A stretch of 64,000 nucleotides of DNA from Chloroflexota bacterium (GCA_028874195.1 JAPPLM010000049.1:1-64000); one strand, 5' to 3'. Shown: positions 53,716 through 63,109, numbered from the stretch's first letter. Notes: generated from the letters alone by a model not told the origin. Translations and numbers: made by a program.

Positions 53716-54651
53716 ATGGCCCTAGCCTCCACAGATAGCGCATTCCCGTGGCCGCCGCAGTCGCCGAATGGCTGGAGTTTGCCCGCGTTTGCGCTGGGCG
53801 CGTTCTGGTACTTCCGGCATGGCCTGGCCGCCAAGGGGCGTACGCTATTGGTGCCCCAAGGCGCCGTAGTAGTCCTCGCGTTCATCAACGCAGTGTTCAT
53901 CTTCCGCCAAGCGGCTGATGAGACTGCGGTACTGCGTGCCATCGTCGCCGCGCTGGTGCTCTGGTCGCTGGTCGGATCTTATTGTGCCGCGTCGTTTCGC
54001 GGTGACGCCTATCGTCGCTGGTGCCAAACGAACGCGCAGACCCCTCTGGTGCCGACGGGCTGGCAGTGGGGCGCGTTTCTGTTTACCGGCGGCTGGTACG
54101 TGGCCCACGGCATGCGCGTGAAGGGGCTGTGGCTCTGGCTGGCCTTCTTTACGGCGGTGGGCAGCATCGTCGGCATCCCGCTGGCGTTCGCGCTGATGTG
54201 CTACTGCGGCGCGAATTTTCGGGCGGAGCGCTTCCTGAACAAGCCGCCGGCTCGTGTCGGACCCACACCGCAAGAGCACTGGATCCACCAGGATATCCTC
54301 AAGGCGCTGACAGCAGTTGCGCAAACTCCCCAGGCGTCGCTGCGCGCCTCACTGATTGAGTCCGCCGTGCGCGGGCTGCGCCGCCAGGGGTACACCGTGA
54401 GCTTGAGTGACGACCAGGATGCAAATGCCACCGCACTTACGATGGAGCGCGGCTCGCGTTTTCTGGCGGTGCGCGTTGTGCCGGCAGCGCCGGCGCCGGC
54501 AGAGGAAGTGGAAAAGCTCATGGCAGCTCTGGAGAATGATGACTACAAAGTGGGCGTGCTCGTGGTAAATGGACCGCTCAGCGACGAGGCTCAGGCTGTG
54601 GCAACGCGGGCCCACCTGCGGGTCCTGAACGTGCAAGATGCGGAATCGTAG
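53716..54651 (+). CDS. Multi-pass membrane protein of unknown function
   Basis: The 311-residue protein has about five hydrophobic segments in its first 175 residues. Two similar phrases (SLPAFALGAFWYFRHGLAAKG and AFLFTGGWYVAHGMRVKG) suggest an internal duplication. The C-terminal about 120 residues are soluble (RASLIESAVRGLRRQGYTVSL, FLAVRVVPAAP, VGVLVVNGPLSDEA) and resemble a small alpha/beta domain, possibly of the restriction-endonuclease-like type seen in Mrr-like proteins; this is a guess. No ribosome-binding site is clear; a TTG at 53698 is an alternative start. Confidence 0.7.
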   Translation: MALASTDSAFPWPPQSPNGWSLPAFALGAFWYFRHGLAAKGRTLLVPQGAVVVLAFINAVFIFRQAADETAVLRAIVAALVLWSLVGSYCAASFRGDAYRRWCQTNAQTPLVPTGWQWGAFLFTGGWYVAHGMRVKGLWLWLAFFTAVGSIVGIPLAFALMCYCGANFRAERFLNKPPARVGPTPQEHWIHQDILKALTAVAQTPQASLRASLIESAVRGLRRQGYTVSLSDDQDANATALTMERGSRFLAVRVVPAAPAPAEEVEKLMAALENDDYKVGVLVVNGPLSDEAQAVATRAHLRVLNVQDAES

Positions 54652-54931
54652 CAATGCGAATCGCCGGCGCAAGACGGGCTTTGCGGTCATTAGCCTCGGA
54701 GTCCCCTTATGCCTGCCGCATCGTGCCCTCTACTCCCGCGAAATTCTACGTTTCGCCGATCTGGCGCGACAGCTATCCCCATGCACACCGGCCTCTGCCC
54801 CCATTGCTTCCCTCCTGCTATACTAGCGGTGGTGCCCCTTGCAGTTCCTGCCTTACAAATTCGGACACGTGATCCGAAAGACTGTTCGGGCTCAGGGGGG
54901 GCGGCGGGCATGGCTAAAGGGGAGATACACA

Positions 54932-55600
54932 ATGGAACTTGGGCGCTTCCTTTCAGGATTTGGCAGACAGGAAAACGACGACACGACGATGCCGGAGAGC
55001 GTGCGCGAAGAGGCGACCGACGCGCTCGACGCCCGGCCCACGGACCGCTCGCGCGTACCGCCGGGCCAGTGGGTCACCCGGGGCTGGCCGGTGCTCACCT
55101 ATGGTTCTACGCCGCGCTTTGATCCCGCCCGCTGGGATCTGCGCATCGTCGGCCTGGTGGAAAACCCGCTCACCTGGGACTATGAGACCTTCATGAACCT
55201 GCCCACCAAGAAGGTGCTTTGCGACATCCATTGTGTCACCACGTGGAGCCTGCTCGACAGCGTGTTCGAGGGCGTGCCGGCGGAGTACGTGGCGGAGCAA
55301 GCTGGGATCAAACCGGAGACGACCCACGTCATTGCTCACGCCGAGCAGGGCTACACCGCCAATCTGCCGCTAGGGGACTTCTTGCGTGACGACGTCTTGC
55401 TGGCGTACAAGCACAACGGCGAAAACCTCTCCCTCGACCACGGCTGGCCGCTGCGCCTGATGGTGCCCCACCTCTATTTCTGGAAGAGCGCCAAGTGGCT
55501 GCGCGGGCTGGAATTCGTCAATGCCGACGCTCCCGGCTTCTGGGAACAGCGCGGCTACCACATGCACGGCGATCCCTGGACCGAAGAACGGTATGGGTAA
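54932..55600 (+). CDS. Sulfite-oxidase-like molybdopterin oxidoreductase
   Basis: The 222-residue protein is a single molybdopterin domain of the sulfite oxidase/MsrP (YedY) superfamily. The molybdenum-ligating Cys is Cys101 in VLCDIHCVTTWS. Other family features are WDLRIVGLVENPLTWDYETFMNLP, HAEQGYTANLPL and HGWPLRLMVPHLYFWKSAKW. No Tat signal is present, so unlike MsrP it should be cytoplasmic. The substrate and electron partner are unknown, and no heme-subunit gene adjoins. ATG 54932 follows GGGGAG; the frame open to 54839 is not used. Confidence 0.88.
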   Translation: MELGRFLSGFGRQENDDTTMPESVREEATDALDARPTDRSRVPPGQWVTRGWPVLTYGSTPRFDPARWDLRIVGLVENPLTWDYETFMNLPTKKVLCDIHCVTTWSLLDSVFEGVPAEYVAEQAGIKPETTHVIAHAEQGYTANLPLGDFLRDDVLLAYKHNGENLSLDHGWPLRLMVPHLYFWKSAKWLRGLEFVNADAPGFWEQRGYHMHGDPWTEERYG

Positions 55601-55806
55601 CAAACGGTCACGGCAATTCAGTTCATCATTGCCAAACGCCCAAGCCTATTGGCCGTCGTGTTCCGGTAGCGCAGGCCCTTCGTTGGGATCAGGACACGTT
55701 TGAATCCTGCGCCCCATAGTCCCAGATGGGTAGGTTTGCAACCCGCACCCGGATGTCCCAAGATGAGTGGCGCGGGCAAAGCGTCGTATAACGGTATTGA
55801 ATGGGT

Positions 55807-55834
55807 GTAGGGGCACGATATATCGTGCCCCTAC
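55807..55834. repeat. Palindromic repeat, copy 6 of 6 (28 bp, perfect)
   Basis: The arm GTAGGGGCACGATA is followed by its exact complement, about 45 bases upstream of the isomerase start. It could form a hairpin in the 5' leader of that gene. Confidence 0.92.
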
Positions 55835-55878
55835 GTGCGTCGCACGGAAGTACGGAAGAAAACCGAAAAGGAACCGCC

Positions 55879-56712
55879 ATGACAAACACAAGCTGCTCTA
55901 CGGCACTCTTCAGAGACCGCGACCTGCCCGCGGCCTTGGACGGCATTGCCGCGGTAGGTTTTCCGCAGGTGGAACTCAACGTGCGGGAGCCGCACGTCTA
56001 TGGGTCGGATGCCGCCGAAGAACGGCGCATCAAAGCGCTCTTTGCCGGGCATTCCGTGCGGGCGCAAACGATGCACGCGCCGGCGGGCCGCAGCATCCTG
56101 GCCGTGTTGGACGAGGAGTGGCTACGTGAGAGCGTGGGCATATTGAGCGGCTACCTGCGGCTGGCCGGCAGCCTCGGCCTCACGGAGATGGTCATTCATC
56201 CCATTCCGAATCCGAGTTTCTTGCCCGACCCCGACGACCCGACACTCGGTCAGCAGGAGCGTGAAGGCATCCGACGCTCGCTGGACGCGCTGATGCCCAC
56301 CATCGAGCAAGTGGGTGTGCGCGTGACCTTGGAAAACCTGCCCTATCCCGACATGCCGCTCAACAATATGGCAGAACTGCGCGAGGTCGTGGCACCCTAC
56401 CCCAGCGATTCGGTGGGCCTCATCATTGATCTGGGGCATGCCGGCAAGGTCGGGCGCAAGCCGCAAGACGAAATCCGCATCGCCGGCGACCGCCTTTGCG
56501 GTACGCACATCCACGATCTCGACGCGCCCAACGGCGACGTGGACCACCACTCGCCCGCGTTGAACTCCTACGATTGGGTCGCGGTCCGCCAAGCCTTCGC
56601 AGACATCGGCTACCAGGGCCCTTGGACGATGGAAGTCTCCCAGACGAGCCGGGGTGAGAGCCTGGAAGAGCTGGTCGCCGAAATCAGCGTTTGGCTGGCT
56701 GGCTGGGTCTAA
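55879..56712 (+). CDS. Sugar phosphate isomerase/epimerase family protein
   Basis: The 277-residue TIM barrel belongs to the AP-endonuclease-2/xylose-isomerase-like superfamily. Candidate metal ligands are Glu in VTLENLPYPD, Asp in GLIIDLGHAG, His-x-His-x-x-Asp in GTHIHDLDAP and Glu in PWTMEVSQ. It is distinct in sequence from the gene at 43661. The ATG at 55879 follows AAAGGAACCGCC; the longer frame to 55801 starts within the palindrome and is rejected. The substrate is unknown. Confidence 0.88.
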   Translation: MTNTSCSTALFRDRDLPAALDGIAAVGFPQVELNVREPHVYGSDAAEERRIKALFAGHSVRAQTMHAPAGRSILAVLDEEWLRESVGILSGYLRLAGSLGLTEMVIHPIPNPSFLPDPDDPTLGQQEREGIRRSLDALMPTIEQVGVRVTLENLPYPDMPLNNMAELREVVAPYPSDSVGLIIDLGHAGKVGRKPQDEIRIAGDRLCGTHIHDLDAPNGDVDHHSPALNSYDWVAVRQAFADIGYQGPWTMEVSQTSRGESLEELVAEISVWLAGWV

Positions 56713-56749
56713 CGGCCTCGGTGGGAATTCGGCGCACTGCTGCCCCGCC

Positions 56750-56788
56750 CCCACTGGACTCCGGCTTTCGCCGGAGTGACGGATGACG
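56750..56788. repeat. Dispersed hairpin repeat
   Basis: CTCCGGCTTTCGCCGGAG is flanked by ACTGGA and TGACGGATGA, between convergent genes. Confidence 0.82.
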
Positions 56789-56844
56789 GGCCTTCCCGCA
56801 ACCAAAATCTCAAATACCTTGGTTAGCGCTTTGGGGAGCAGCCG

Positions 56845-57567
56845 TTACGGGCGCTTCCACATGGCTTCCAGCCGGTCTTGCGGTGTGAACCCCAGCAGGC
56901 GCTTGGTTTTTTCGTTGGAGAACCGCTGGTGGGGCAAGTCGGCGTGAATGTTGAAGACCTCGCAGCGGGAGGGCAGCGTTGCCAGGTCTACCTCCAAACC
57001 CAGCCGGATGGCTTCAGCGGCGTCGCGCCAAGAGATGGCAAACGGGTGGTCTCCGCGCAGTGTCGGATTGTTGTGATCGCGGAATTCGTAGAAGAGATAG
57101 GTGAGTACGTGTACGTCGTGGTTTTCCGTAAACACCTTGCAGATCTCCTGCCCTACCCCTTTGCTGAGCGCGTAGGGGTTGGTGCTGGGATGCGGCGGCA
57201 CGTCAGGATTGATCTCGTAGTCAAACGTCGTGTAGGTATTGCCTTGGATGGTGAAGTGCGGGCCGGTATTGATGACGCGCGAAATGCCATGCGAGACGGC
57301 TGCCCGCATCATGTTGTAGCAGCCTCGTGAATTCACGTCGAAGGCCGCCGTCGGGCGGCCTTCACGTTCCACCGAGCAGTTCACGATGGCGTCCATGCCC
57401 TCCGCCGCGCCGTGCACCTCAGCGGGTGAGGCGATATCCACTTGCTGGAACTCATGCTGCGTTTCAACCGGCACGATATCGGTTACGCGTAAGGTATGTT
57501 CGCCTTCCAGCGCGCGTATCACGTGGGGGCCTAATCGGGCGGCACCACCGAGAATCAAGACCTTCAT
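56845..57567 (-). CDS. NAD(P)-dependent epimerase/dehydratase-like SDR
   Basis: The 240-residue extended-type SDR has the cofactor loop ILGGAARLGPHV (a variant of GGxGxxG), DVNSRGCYNMMRAA, a Tyr/Lys pair in NPYALSKGVGQEIC, and HPFAISWRDAAEAIRLGL near the end. It is short for this class (usually about 300 residues), and the C-terminal substrate domain is reduced. It overlaps the upstream SDR by four bases (ATGA) and is the last gene of the polA operon. Confidence 0.88.
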   Translation of the reverse strand: MKVLILGGAARLGPHVIRALEGEHTLRVTDIVPVETQHEFQQVDIASPAEVHGAAEGMDAIVNCSVEREGRPTAAFDVNSRGCYNMMRAAVSHGISRVINTGPHFTIQGNTYTTFDYEINPDVPPHPSTNPYALSKGVGQEICKVFTENHDVHVLTYLFYEFRDHNNPTLRGDHPFAISWRDAAEAIRLGLEVDLATLPSRCEVFNIHADLPHQRFSNEKTKRLLGFTPQDRLEAMWKRP

Positions 57568-58280
57568 GCGTCACCGCCGGGATTGGCGCTGAGCGGCGTA
57601 AACTTTAGCCCCTGCCGGGCTTTTTGGGTCGTAAATCGCGCCCCTGGAAACTCGGACTGAATGTGATAAATCCCCCAGGGTTCCGGCGGCGCTGCCAAAG
57701 CACATTGAAAAGCCCGCCCGGCGTCCGCATACGAAAGCCACGTCTGATCGGGCGGTTGTGCGGCGCCATTGGTGCTCGCGCCAAGAGTGCCCAAGCGCAG
57801 GCACGTAACGGCCAGGCGGCCTTCCCGCGCGAACTCCCGGCACACGAACTCTCCCAAATGAGGCGCCAGGACCTGGGGCTCCGTGGTGGGCCGGGGCCGC
57901 CACTTTTCGTTGACGGCCCAATCGTCGTCGCAATTTGCAAAGATGCTCAGGCTGCTGGCATAGATGCAGCGCGGCACGCCGGCCGCGCTGGCAGCATGGA
58001 GCAAGTTATACGTGCAACGGGTGTGAAAGTCGAGCTGGTGGTTTGCTGACTCTTCCGAGCTATCTATCTGCGCCGGCGGCAGCGCGGCCAGATGAATGAG
58101 CACATCCACGCCGTCTACGAGGTGGTCGGTTGCCGCATCATGTCCCAAATCGCAGCGCACAAACGACCACCGCGTCTGCACTGACTCGGTATCCGTCAGA
58201 CGCACGGTATGCTCTGGGGATAGCGCTTGCGCCAGATCGTGCGCCAGCACGGATGCGCCTGCCGTAATCAGGATGTTCAC
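57564..58280 (-). CDS. NAD(P)-dependent epimerase-like SDR lacking the Tyr-x-x-x-Lys pair
   Basis: The 238-residue protein is related to the following gene but more divergent. The cofactor loop reads ITAGASVLAHDLAQAL, with Ala/Ser/Val in place of the usual Gly pattern. YASSLSIFANCDDDW supplies the serine region. At the place of YxxxK it has VLAPHLGEFVCREFA, so the catalytic Tyr and Lys are missing. It may therefore be a regulatory or structural partner of its neighbour. Its ATG overlaps the polA stop and its TGA overlaps the next ATG (both ATGA), so translation is coupled across all three genes. Confidence 0.82.
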   Translation of the reverse strand: MNILITAGASVLAHDLAQALSPEHTVRLTDTESVQTRWSFVRCDLGHDAATDHLVDGVDVLIHLAALPPAQIDSSEESANHQLDFHTRCTYNLLHAASAAGVPRCIYASSLSIFANCDDDWAVNEKWRPRPTTEPQVLAPHLGEFVCREFAREGRLAVTCLRLGTLGASTNGAAQPPDQTWLSYADAGRAFQCALAAPPEPWGIYHIQSEFPGARFTTQKARQGLKFTPLSANPGGDA

Positions 58281-60991
58281 CCAAGCGGCTCCATATCATC
58301 CCAACTCGCCCCAACTTTGGCGTCCACCTTCACCGGCACGTCCAGCGACACGGCGTTTTCCATGAGCGGGATCACGAGATCGGTGGTGGCGTCAATAACG
58401 GCTTCATCGCACTCGAAGACCAGCTCGTCGTGCACCTGCAGCAGCATGCGCACCGGCAGTCCGGTCGCCGCCAGTTGGTCGGCCACGTGCAGCATGGCTA
58501 CCTTGATGATGTCGGCGGACGTGCCCTGCACCGGCATGTTGATCGCCATGCGCTCGGCGGCCTGGCGCACGTTGAAATTCGAGGCCTGCAACTCCCGGAT
58601 GTAGCGGCGGCGTCCTAGCACCGTTTCCACGTAGCCGTGCTCGTGCGCGAATTGCTTCGTCTTATCCATGTACAACCGCACACCCTTATAGGTATCGAAG
58701 TAATTCTCTATGAATTCTGCCGCTGCCATGAAGTCCAGGTCGGTGCGCTGTTCCAGGCCGTGAGCGGTCACGCCGTAGACGATGCCGAAGTTCACCGTCT
58801 TCGCCGTGCGCCGCATGGCAGCGGTAACGTCGTCCATGCCCACGTCGAAGAGCTGGCTGGCGGTGAAGGTGTGAATGTCCTCCTCGTTGCGAAAGGCCTT
58901 GCAAAGTTCCTCATCCTGGCTCAGGTGCGCCAGCACGCGCAGGTCGATCTGCGAGTAGTCGGCGGCAAGCAACACCTGATCGGCAGTACCGGCAACGAAC
59001 GCCTTGCGTATCTTCCGCCCCTCCGCGGTGCGAATGGGAATGTTCTGCAGGTTGGGATCGTTTGACGAAAGCCGCCCGGTGGCAGAGCCGGTCTGTTCGA
59101 ATGACGTATGGATGCGCTGTGTCTGCGGATTCACCTTGGTCGGCAGCGCGTCGAGATACGTGGACTTGAGCTTCGTAAGCTGGCGGTAGTTCAGGACGAG
59201 ATCGACAACTTCATGCGCACCCCGCAGCGGTTCCAATACCGAGGAATCGGTAGAGAAACCCGTCTTGGTCTTCTTGGTCAAGGGTATGTCAAGCTCATGG
59301 ACGAGGATGTCGCCGAGTTGCTTGGGCGAATTGATCTTGAATTCATGGCCGACAGCCTTGTAGATTTCGTCCTCAATAGCCGCAATGCGTTCTGCCATGT
59401 CCGCCGTTAGCTCTTGCAGCAGGTCCACGTCAACCGCAATCCCAGCGAATTCCATCTGCGCGATCACGGTTGCCAGCGGCAGTTCCAGTTCATCGTGAAG
59501 CGTGCGCACGTTTCGCTCGTCCAGGTACTCTTCCAGCGCGGCGCGCAGCGACAGCAACATCTCCGCCTCGTGGGCGGCTGCCTGGGCCAGCGCGGCGGGG
59601 TCGGCAGCGGCCAGGGACTTCTTGCGGTCGCGGAGATCGTCCACACCCTCCAGCGTTGCTCCCAGCACGTCGAAGACGGCTTGCTTTAGCGTGGAAGAGC
59701 GGGCGCCGATGACGTTGGCAAAGTAGCCAGCCAGGTGGCAGTCGAATACCACGCCGGACATGCCGACGCCGTGGGTGAGCAGCGCCAAGCACAGTGCCTT
59801 GGCATCAAATACGATCTTGGGTATATGCCGGTCGCTCAGCGCCGGAGCAATGGCCTCAAGCGCCTCTGACTCCGCCAAGTCAACATAGGCCGCTTCGTTG
59901 CCGCCCCAAGCGAGTGCTATTCCTCGCAAGCGGGGCCAAGCGGGCGGATCGGGATCGAGGACGGGGAGGACGGCGACGTCACCCACAGCGCGCAGGGTAG
60001 CGCAGAGTTCCTCAATCGCGCTGGCTTCGGTAAGCACCTGCGCCTGTGTGTCGGTCTTGGCTTCGCCAAAGAGCGCGGCCTGTTCTGAGGCCGCGCCGGC
60101 CGGCTGCGGCAGGCGGTCGAGCAGGGAGCGAAAGCTCAACTCTCGAAACAGCGCCAGCACTTCATCTTGGTCATAGCCGCCCAGTTCGCTCTCCGCCTGA
60201 TCGAGCGTGATATCCATGTCCCGCACAATCGTCACCAGCCCACGGCTCTGGGCGAGTTGCTCTTTGTTTTCCGCCAGCGCCTTCTGCTGGCGGGTGGGCA
60301 ACTCATGGACGTTATCGAGAATGCCCTTGATATCACCGTATTTCTGCAAGAGCGTTCCGGCGGTCTTCTTGCCGATGCCGCGCACGCCGGGCACATTGTC
60401 GGAGGTATCGCCCACCAGGGCCTTGTAGTCGATGACCTGCGCGGGGGTAAGACCCTCAAAGCGCGCCGCCACCTCCTCGGGACCCACCTCCGCCAGTTCC
60501 CCGGAGCGGGGCCGGGGCACCAGCAGGCGCACCGTGTCGTCGACGAGTTGGTAGGCGTCGGTATCGCCGGTGACGATGAAGGTGGGAATTTGCTGTTCCG
60601 CCGCCTGACGGGAGAGGGTACCGAGCACGTCGTCCGCCTCGTAGCCCTCAACCGCGAAGATGGGAATGTTGAACGTCTCTACCACCTCCTGCACCCGGCC
60701 CATCTGTTGGAAGAGCAAGGGATCGCCCTCCGGCCGCGTCGCCTTGTACTCGGCAAATTGCTCATGGCGAAAGGTGGGACCGGGCAGATCGAAGGCGACG
60801 GCGACGTACTTTGGCTTGAGTTTGTCGATAACGTAGAGCAGCGTGTTCGTGAAGCCGAAAACCGCGTTGGTCGGTTCGCCGGAAGCGCTGGTGAACTCCT
60901 TGGGCACCGCAAAGAACGCCCGATGGACGATGGAATGTCCATCTATGAGGACAAGCGAATCGGCAGATGTTTTGGAGGTAGTGGGGCTCAT
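58277..60991 (-). CDS. polA: DNA polymerase I
   Basis: The 904-residue enzyme fills gaps and removes RNA primers. The N-terminal 5'-nuclease has LVLIDGHSIVHRAFFA, EGYEADDVLGTL, VTGDTDAYQLV and the helix-hairpin-helix VPGVRGIGKKTA. The middle 3'-5' exonuclease-like domain lacks the catalytic DxE (the region reads VLPVLDPDPPAWP), so proofreading is probably absent, as in Taq polymerase. The polymerase domain has motif A (AADYSQIDLRVLAHLS, about residue 675), motif B (RRTAKTVNFGIVYG, about 726) and motif C (QVHDELVFE, about 853). It heads an operon with two SDR genes through 4-base overlaps. Confidence 0.96.
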   Translation of the reverse strand: MSPTTSKTSADSLVLIDGHSIVHRAFFAVPKEFTSASGEPTNAVFGFTNTLLYVIDKLKPKYVAVAFDLPGPTFRHEQFAEYKATRPEGDPLLFQQMGRVQEVVETFNIPIFAVEGYEADDVLGTLSRQAAEQQIPTFIVTGDTDAYQLVDDTVRLLVPRPRSGELAEVGPEEVAARFEGLTPAQVIDYKALVGDTSDNVPGVRGIGKKTAGTLLQKYGDIKGILDNVHELPTRQQKALAENKEQLAQSRGLVTIVRDMDITLDQAESELGGYDQDEVLALFRELSFRSLLDRLPQPAGAASEQAALFGEAKTDTQAQVLTEASAIEELCATLRAVGDVAVLPVLDPDPPAWPRLRGIALAWGGNEAAYVDLAESEALEAIAPALSDRHIPKIVFDAKALCLALLTHGVGMSGVVFDCHLAGYFANVIGARSSTLKQAVFDVLGATLEGVDDLRDRKKSLAAADPAALAQAAAHEAEMLLSLRAALEEYLDERNVRTLHDELELPLATVIAQMEFAGIAVDVDLLQELTADMAERIAAIEDEIYKAVGHEFKINSPKQLGDILVHELDIPLTKKTKTGFSTDSSVLEPLRGAHEVVDLVLNYRQLTKLKSTYLDALPTKVNPQTQRIHTSFEQTGSATGRLSSNDPNLQNIPIRTAEGRKIRKAFVAGTADQVLLAADYSQIDLRVLAHLSQDEELCKAFRNEEDIHTFTASQLFDVGMDDVTAAMRRTAKTVNFGIVYGVTAHGLEQRTDLDFMAAAEFIENYFDTYKGVRLYMDKTKQFAHEHGYVETVLGRRRYIRELQASNFNVRQAAERMAINMPVQGTSADIIKVAMLHVADQLAATGLPVRMLLQVHDELVFECDEAVIDATTDLVIPLMENAVSLDVPVKVDAKVGASWDDMEPLG

Positions 60992-61271
60992 CGGAGGATC
61001 TTGTATCGCCTATTCAGTTTGCAAACGCGGCGTGGCTGCTGCTCTTAGCATACGCCGCCGCGATGCCCTGAGCAAGACGGCGAGAGCCTGAAAAGAGTAG
61101 CAACAGGCATGGCGAGCGGGTCGGACAAGGATTCTGGTAGGGTAGTGCATGGATGCATGCATGGGGGAGCCGCTGCCATGCGGCAAGCACGGTCGCGGCA
61201 GTCCGATCCAACGCCGTGGCGGCTGCGCGCATGCCGGCTTGCCCGTCGCGGTCTGCCCACGAGGAGGCTTC

Positions 61272-62327
61272 GTGCAACTCAGGCACTTCTTCGTTCGCAA
61301 CAGCGATGCCCCGGAACTCATCGAGCTCTTCCTCGTCGCGGGCGTGGCGTCGGTCTTAGCGATTCGCGGTGCCCTGGCCGCCACCGGTTACCCACAGTTG
61401 GGCGGCGACGGCTTGCACATAGCGCACATGCTGTGGGGCGGGCTGTTCATGACCGTCGCCATGCTCGTGCTCTTTGCCGCGTTGGGGCGCGTGGCCCAGC
61501 GGCTCGCCGCCATTCTGGGCGGCATTGGGTTCGGCACCTTCATCGACGAGTTGGGCAAGTTCATCACCAGCGACAACAACTACTTCTACGAGCCCACCAT
61601 CGGCCTGATCTACATCACCTTCATCGTCATCTTTCTCGTGCTTGAAGCCTTTCGGCGGCAGGAGCCCGGGCCGAGCGAGGCTCTGGCAAATGCCTTCAAT
61701 CAACTGGAGTTGGCGGCCGGCAGGCCGCTGGACGCCAAGACCAAGGGCAGCATACTTGCTCTGCTCGCGAAATCCGATAGGTCTGATCCAGTCGTGCGAG
61801 GGCTAACCTCGTTCGTCCAAAGCATCGAACCGCAGCCGATGCAGGACATGAGCTTCTACTTCCGGGCGCGGGACTATGCCGTGCAACTCTATAGCCGCGT
61901 GGTGCTCTCGCGGTGGTTCAGGCCCGTCTTGATCACATTCTTCCTGCTGGCGGCCGTTATTCAAGTCGCTGCGGTGTTGCTCGTCGCATTGGCGCGTCTA
62001 CTGGTGAGCGATCCAGACACGCTGTCATTGGGTTTCACAGACATCGCGGGGCTCTGTTCTGTCGCGGTAACCGGCGTGCTTACGTTCATTGGCATCATCC
62101 GCCTGCGGCGATCCCGCCTTGCGGCCTACCACTGGTTCGTGCGCAGCGTGCTCGTGAGTATCTTCGTGACCCAGGTGTTCACGTTTCTTGAGTCCGAACT
62201 CTCGGCGCTCTGGGGCTTTGCACTCAATATTCTGATCTACACCGCGCTCAAGATCATGATCGAGCAAGAGCAACGCATTACACCCGGTGGCGAGACTCCG
62301 TCTACGCCGGCCAAAGCAGCATCCTAA
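61272..62327 (+). CDS. Multi-pass membrane protein of unknown function
   Basis: The 351-residue protein has at least seven hydrophobic segments, for example LIELFLVAGVASVLAIRG, IAHMLWGGLFMTVAMLVLFAALG and LITFFLLAAVIQVAAVLLVALA. A conserved-looking GGDGLHIAHMLWG and GGIGFGTFIDELGKFIT lie near the N-terminus. A soluble loop of about 70 residues separates the two membrane halves. GTG 61272 follows GAGGAGG; the frame open to 61149 lacks such a site. No function can be assigned. Confidence 0.75.
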   Translation: MQLRHFFVRNSDAPELIELFLVAGVASVLAIRGALAATGYPQLGGDGLHIAHMLWGGLFMTVAMLVLFAALGRVAQRLAAILGGIGFGTFIDELGKFITSDNNYFYEPTIGLIYITFIVIFLVLEAFRRQEPGPSEALANAFNQLELAAGRPLDAKTKGSILALLAKSDRSDPVVRGLTSFVQSIEPQPMQDMSFYFRARDYAVQLYSRVVLSRWFRPVLITFFLLAAVIQVAAVLLVALARLLVSDPDTLSLGFTDIAGLCSVAVTGVLTFIGIIRLRRSRLAAYHWFVRSVLVSIFVTQVFTFLESELSALWGFALNILIYTALKIMIEQEQRITPGGETPSTPAKAAS

Positions 62328-62449
62328 CCAGTCGCGCTCTTTCTGCGTTTGCGCTCGCTGCCATGAGCGAGCTATACGCGTGACATACTGTATCCAGCAC
62401 CAGACCAATGGGAATCTGAGGCTGCCACCTGCGATCAAGAAGCGACGAG

Positions 62450-63109
62450 ATGCAGCGCGTACCCCGCACAAAAGCACAGGCGCGAGCGAGCTACGACAGG
62501 ATGAGCCGCTCGTACGACCTCTTTGCCGGTAACTTCGAGAAGAGACTGCGGAATCTGGCTTTGGAGCGGCTCGGCGTGACCAGCGGCGAGGCCGTCTTGG
62601 AGATCGGCTTCGGCACGGGACATAGCTTGGAGCGCATTGCCACGGCGGTGGGCGAAGAAGGACGCGTGTGCGGGGTAGACCTCTCTGCCGGCATGCTGGC
62701 AGTCAGCCGCGAACGGCTGGCGAAAGCAGGACTCTTGGAGAGAGTAGAGTTGCATTGCGGGGATGCGGCGCATTTACCCTATCCCGATGGGGAATTCGCC
62801 GCCGCTTTTATGAGCTTCACCCTGGAACTCTTCGACACTCCCGAAATCCTGGTCGTGCTTGGCGAAATCAAGCGGGTCTTGAAGCCCGGAGGCAGGCTGG
62901 GTTTGGTGAGCTTGTCGCGAGAGGACGGCACCCCCCTCATGCTGCGGGTCTACGAGTGGCTGCACCAACGCCTGCCGCAGTACATCGACTGCCGGCCGAT
63001 TTACGTGGAACAGGCTTTAAATGAAGCCGGTTTCCGGATAGCGCATAGCGAGAGCGAGGGACTCTGGGGGCTGCCCGCCAAGATCGCCGTGGGGATGAGG
63101 GCTGGGTAG
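62450..63109 (+). CDS. Class I SAM-dependent methyltransferase (UbiE/Methyltransf_11-like)
   Basis: The 219-residue protein has the Rossmann-type SAM fold: motif I VLEIGFGTGHSLERI, the acidic ribose-binding residue in VCGVDLSAGML, DAAHLPYPDGEFAAAFMSF and VLKPGGRLGLVSL. The N-terminal YDRMSRSYDLF is typical of the UbiE/COQ5-like group, though it lacks enough to call a quinone methyltransferase. The substrate is unknown. The start ATG 62450 has only a weak ribosome-binding site. Confidence 0.88.
   Translation: MQRVPRTKAQARASYDRMSRSYDLFAGNFEKRLRNLALERLGVTSGEAVLEIGFGTGHSLERIATAVGEEGRVCGVDLSAGMLAVSRERLAKAGLLERVELHCGDAAHLPYPDGEFAAAFMSFTLELFDTPEILVVLGEIKRVLKPGGRLGLVSLSREDGTPLMLRVYEWLHQRLPQYIDCRPIYVEQALNEAGFRIAHSESEGLWGLPAKIAVGMRAG

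Noticed and set aside
55801-55878. Extended N-terminus of the isomerase reading through the palindrome
   Set aside because: The codons come from the palindromic repeat; ATG 55879 has a proper ribosome-binding site and matches the fold's start.
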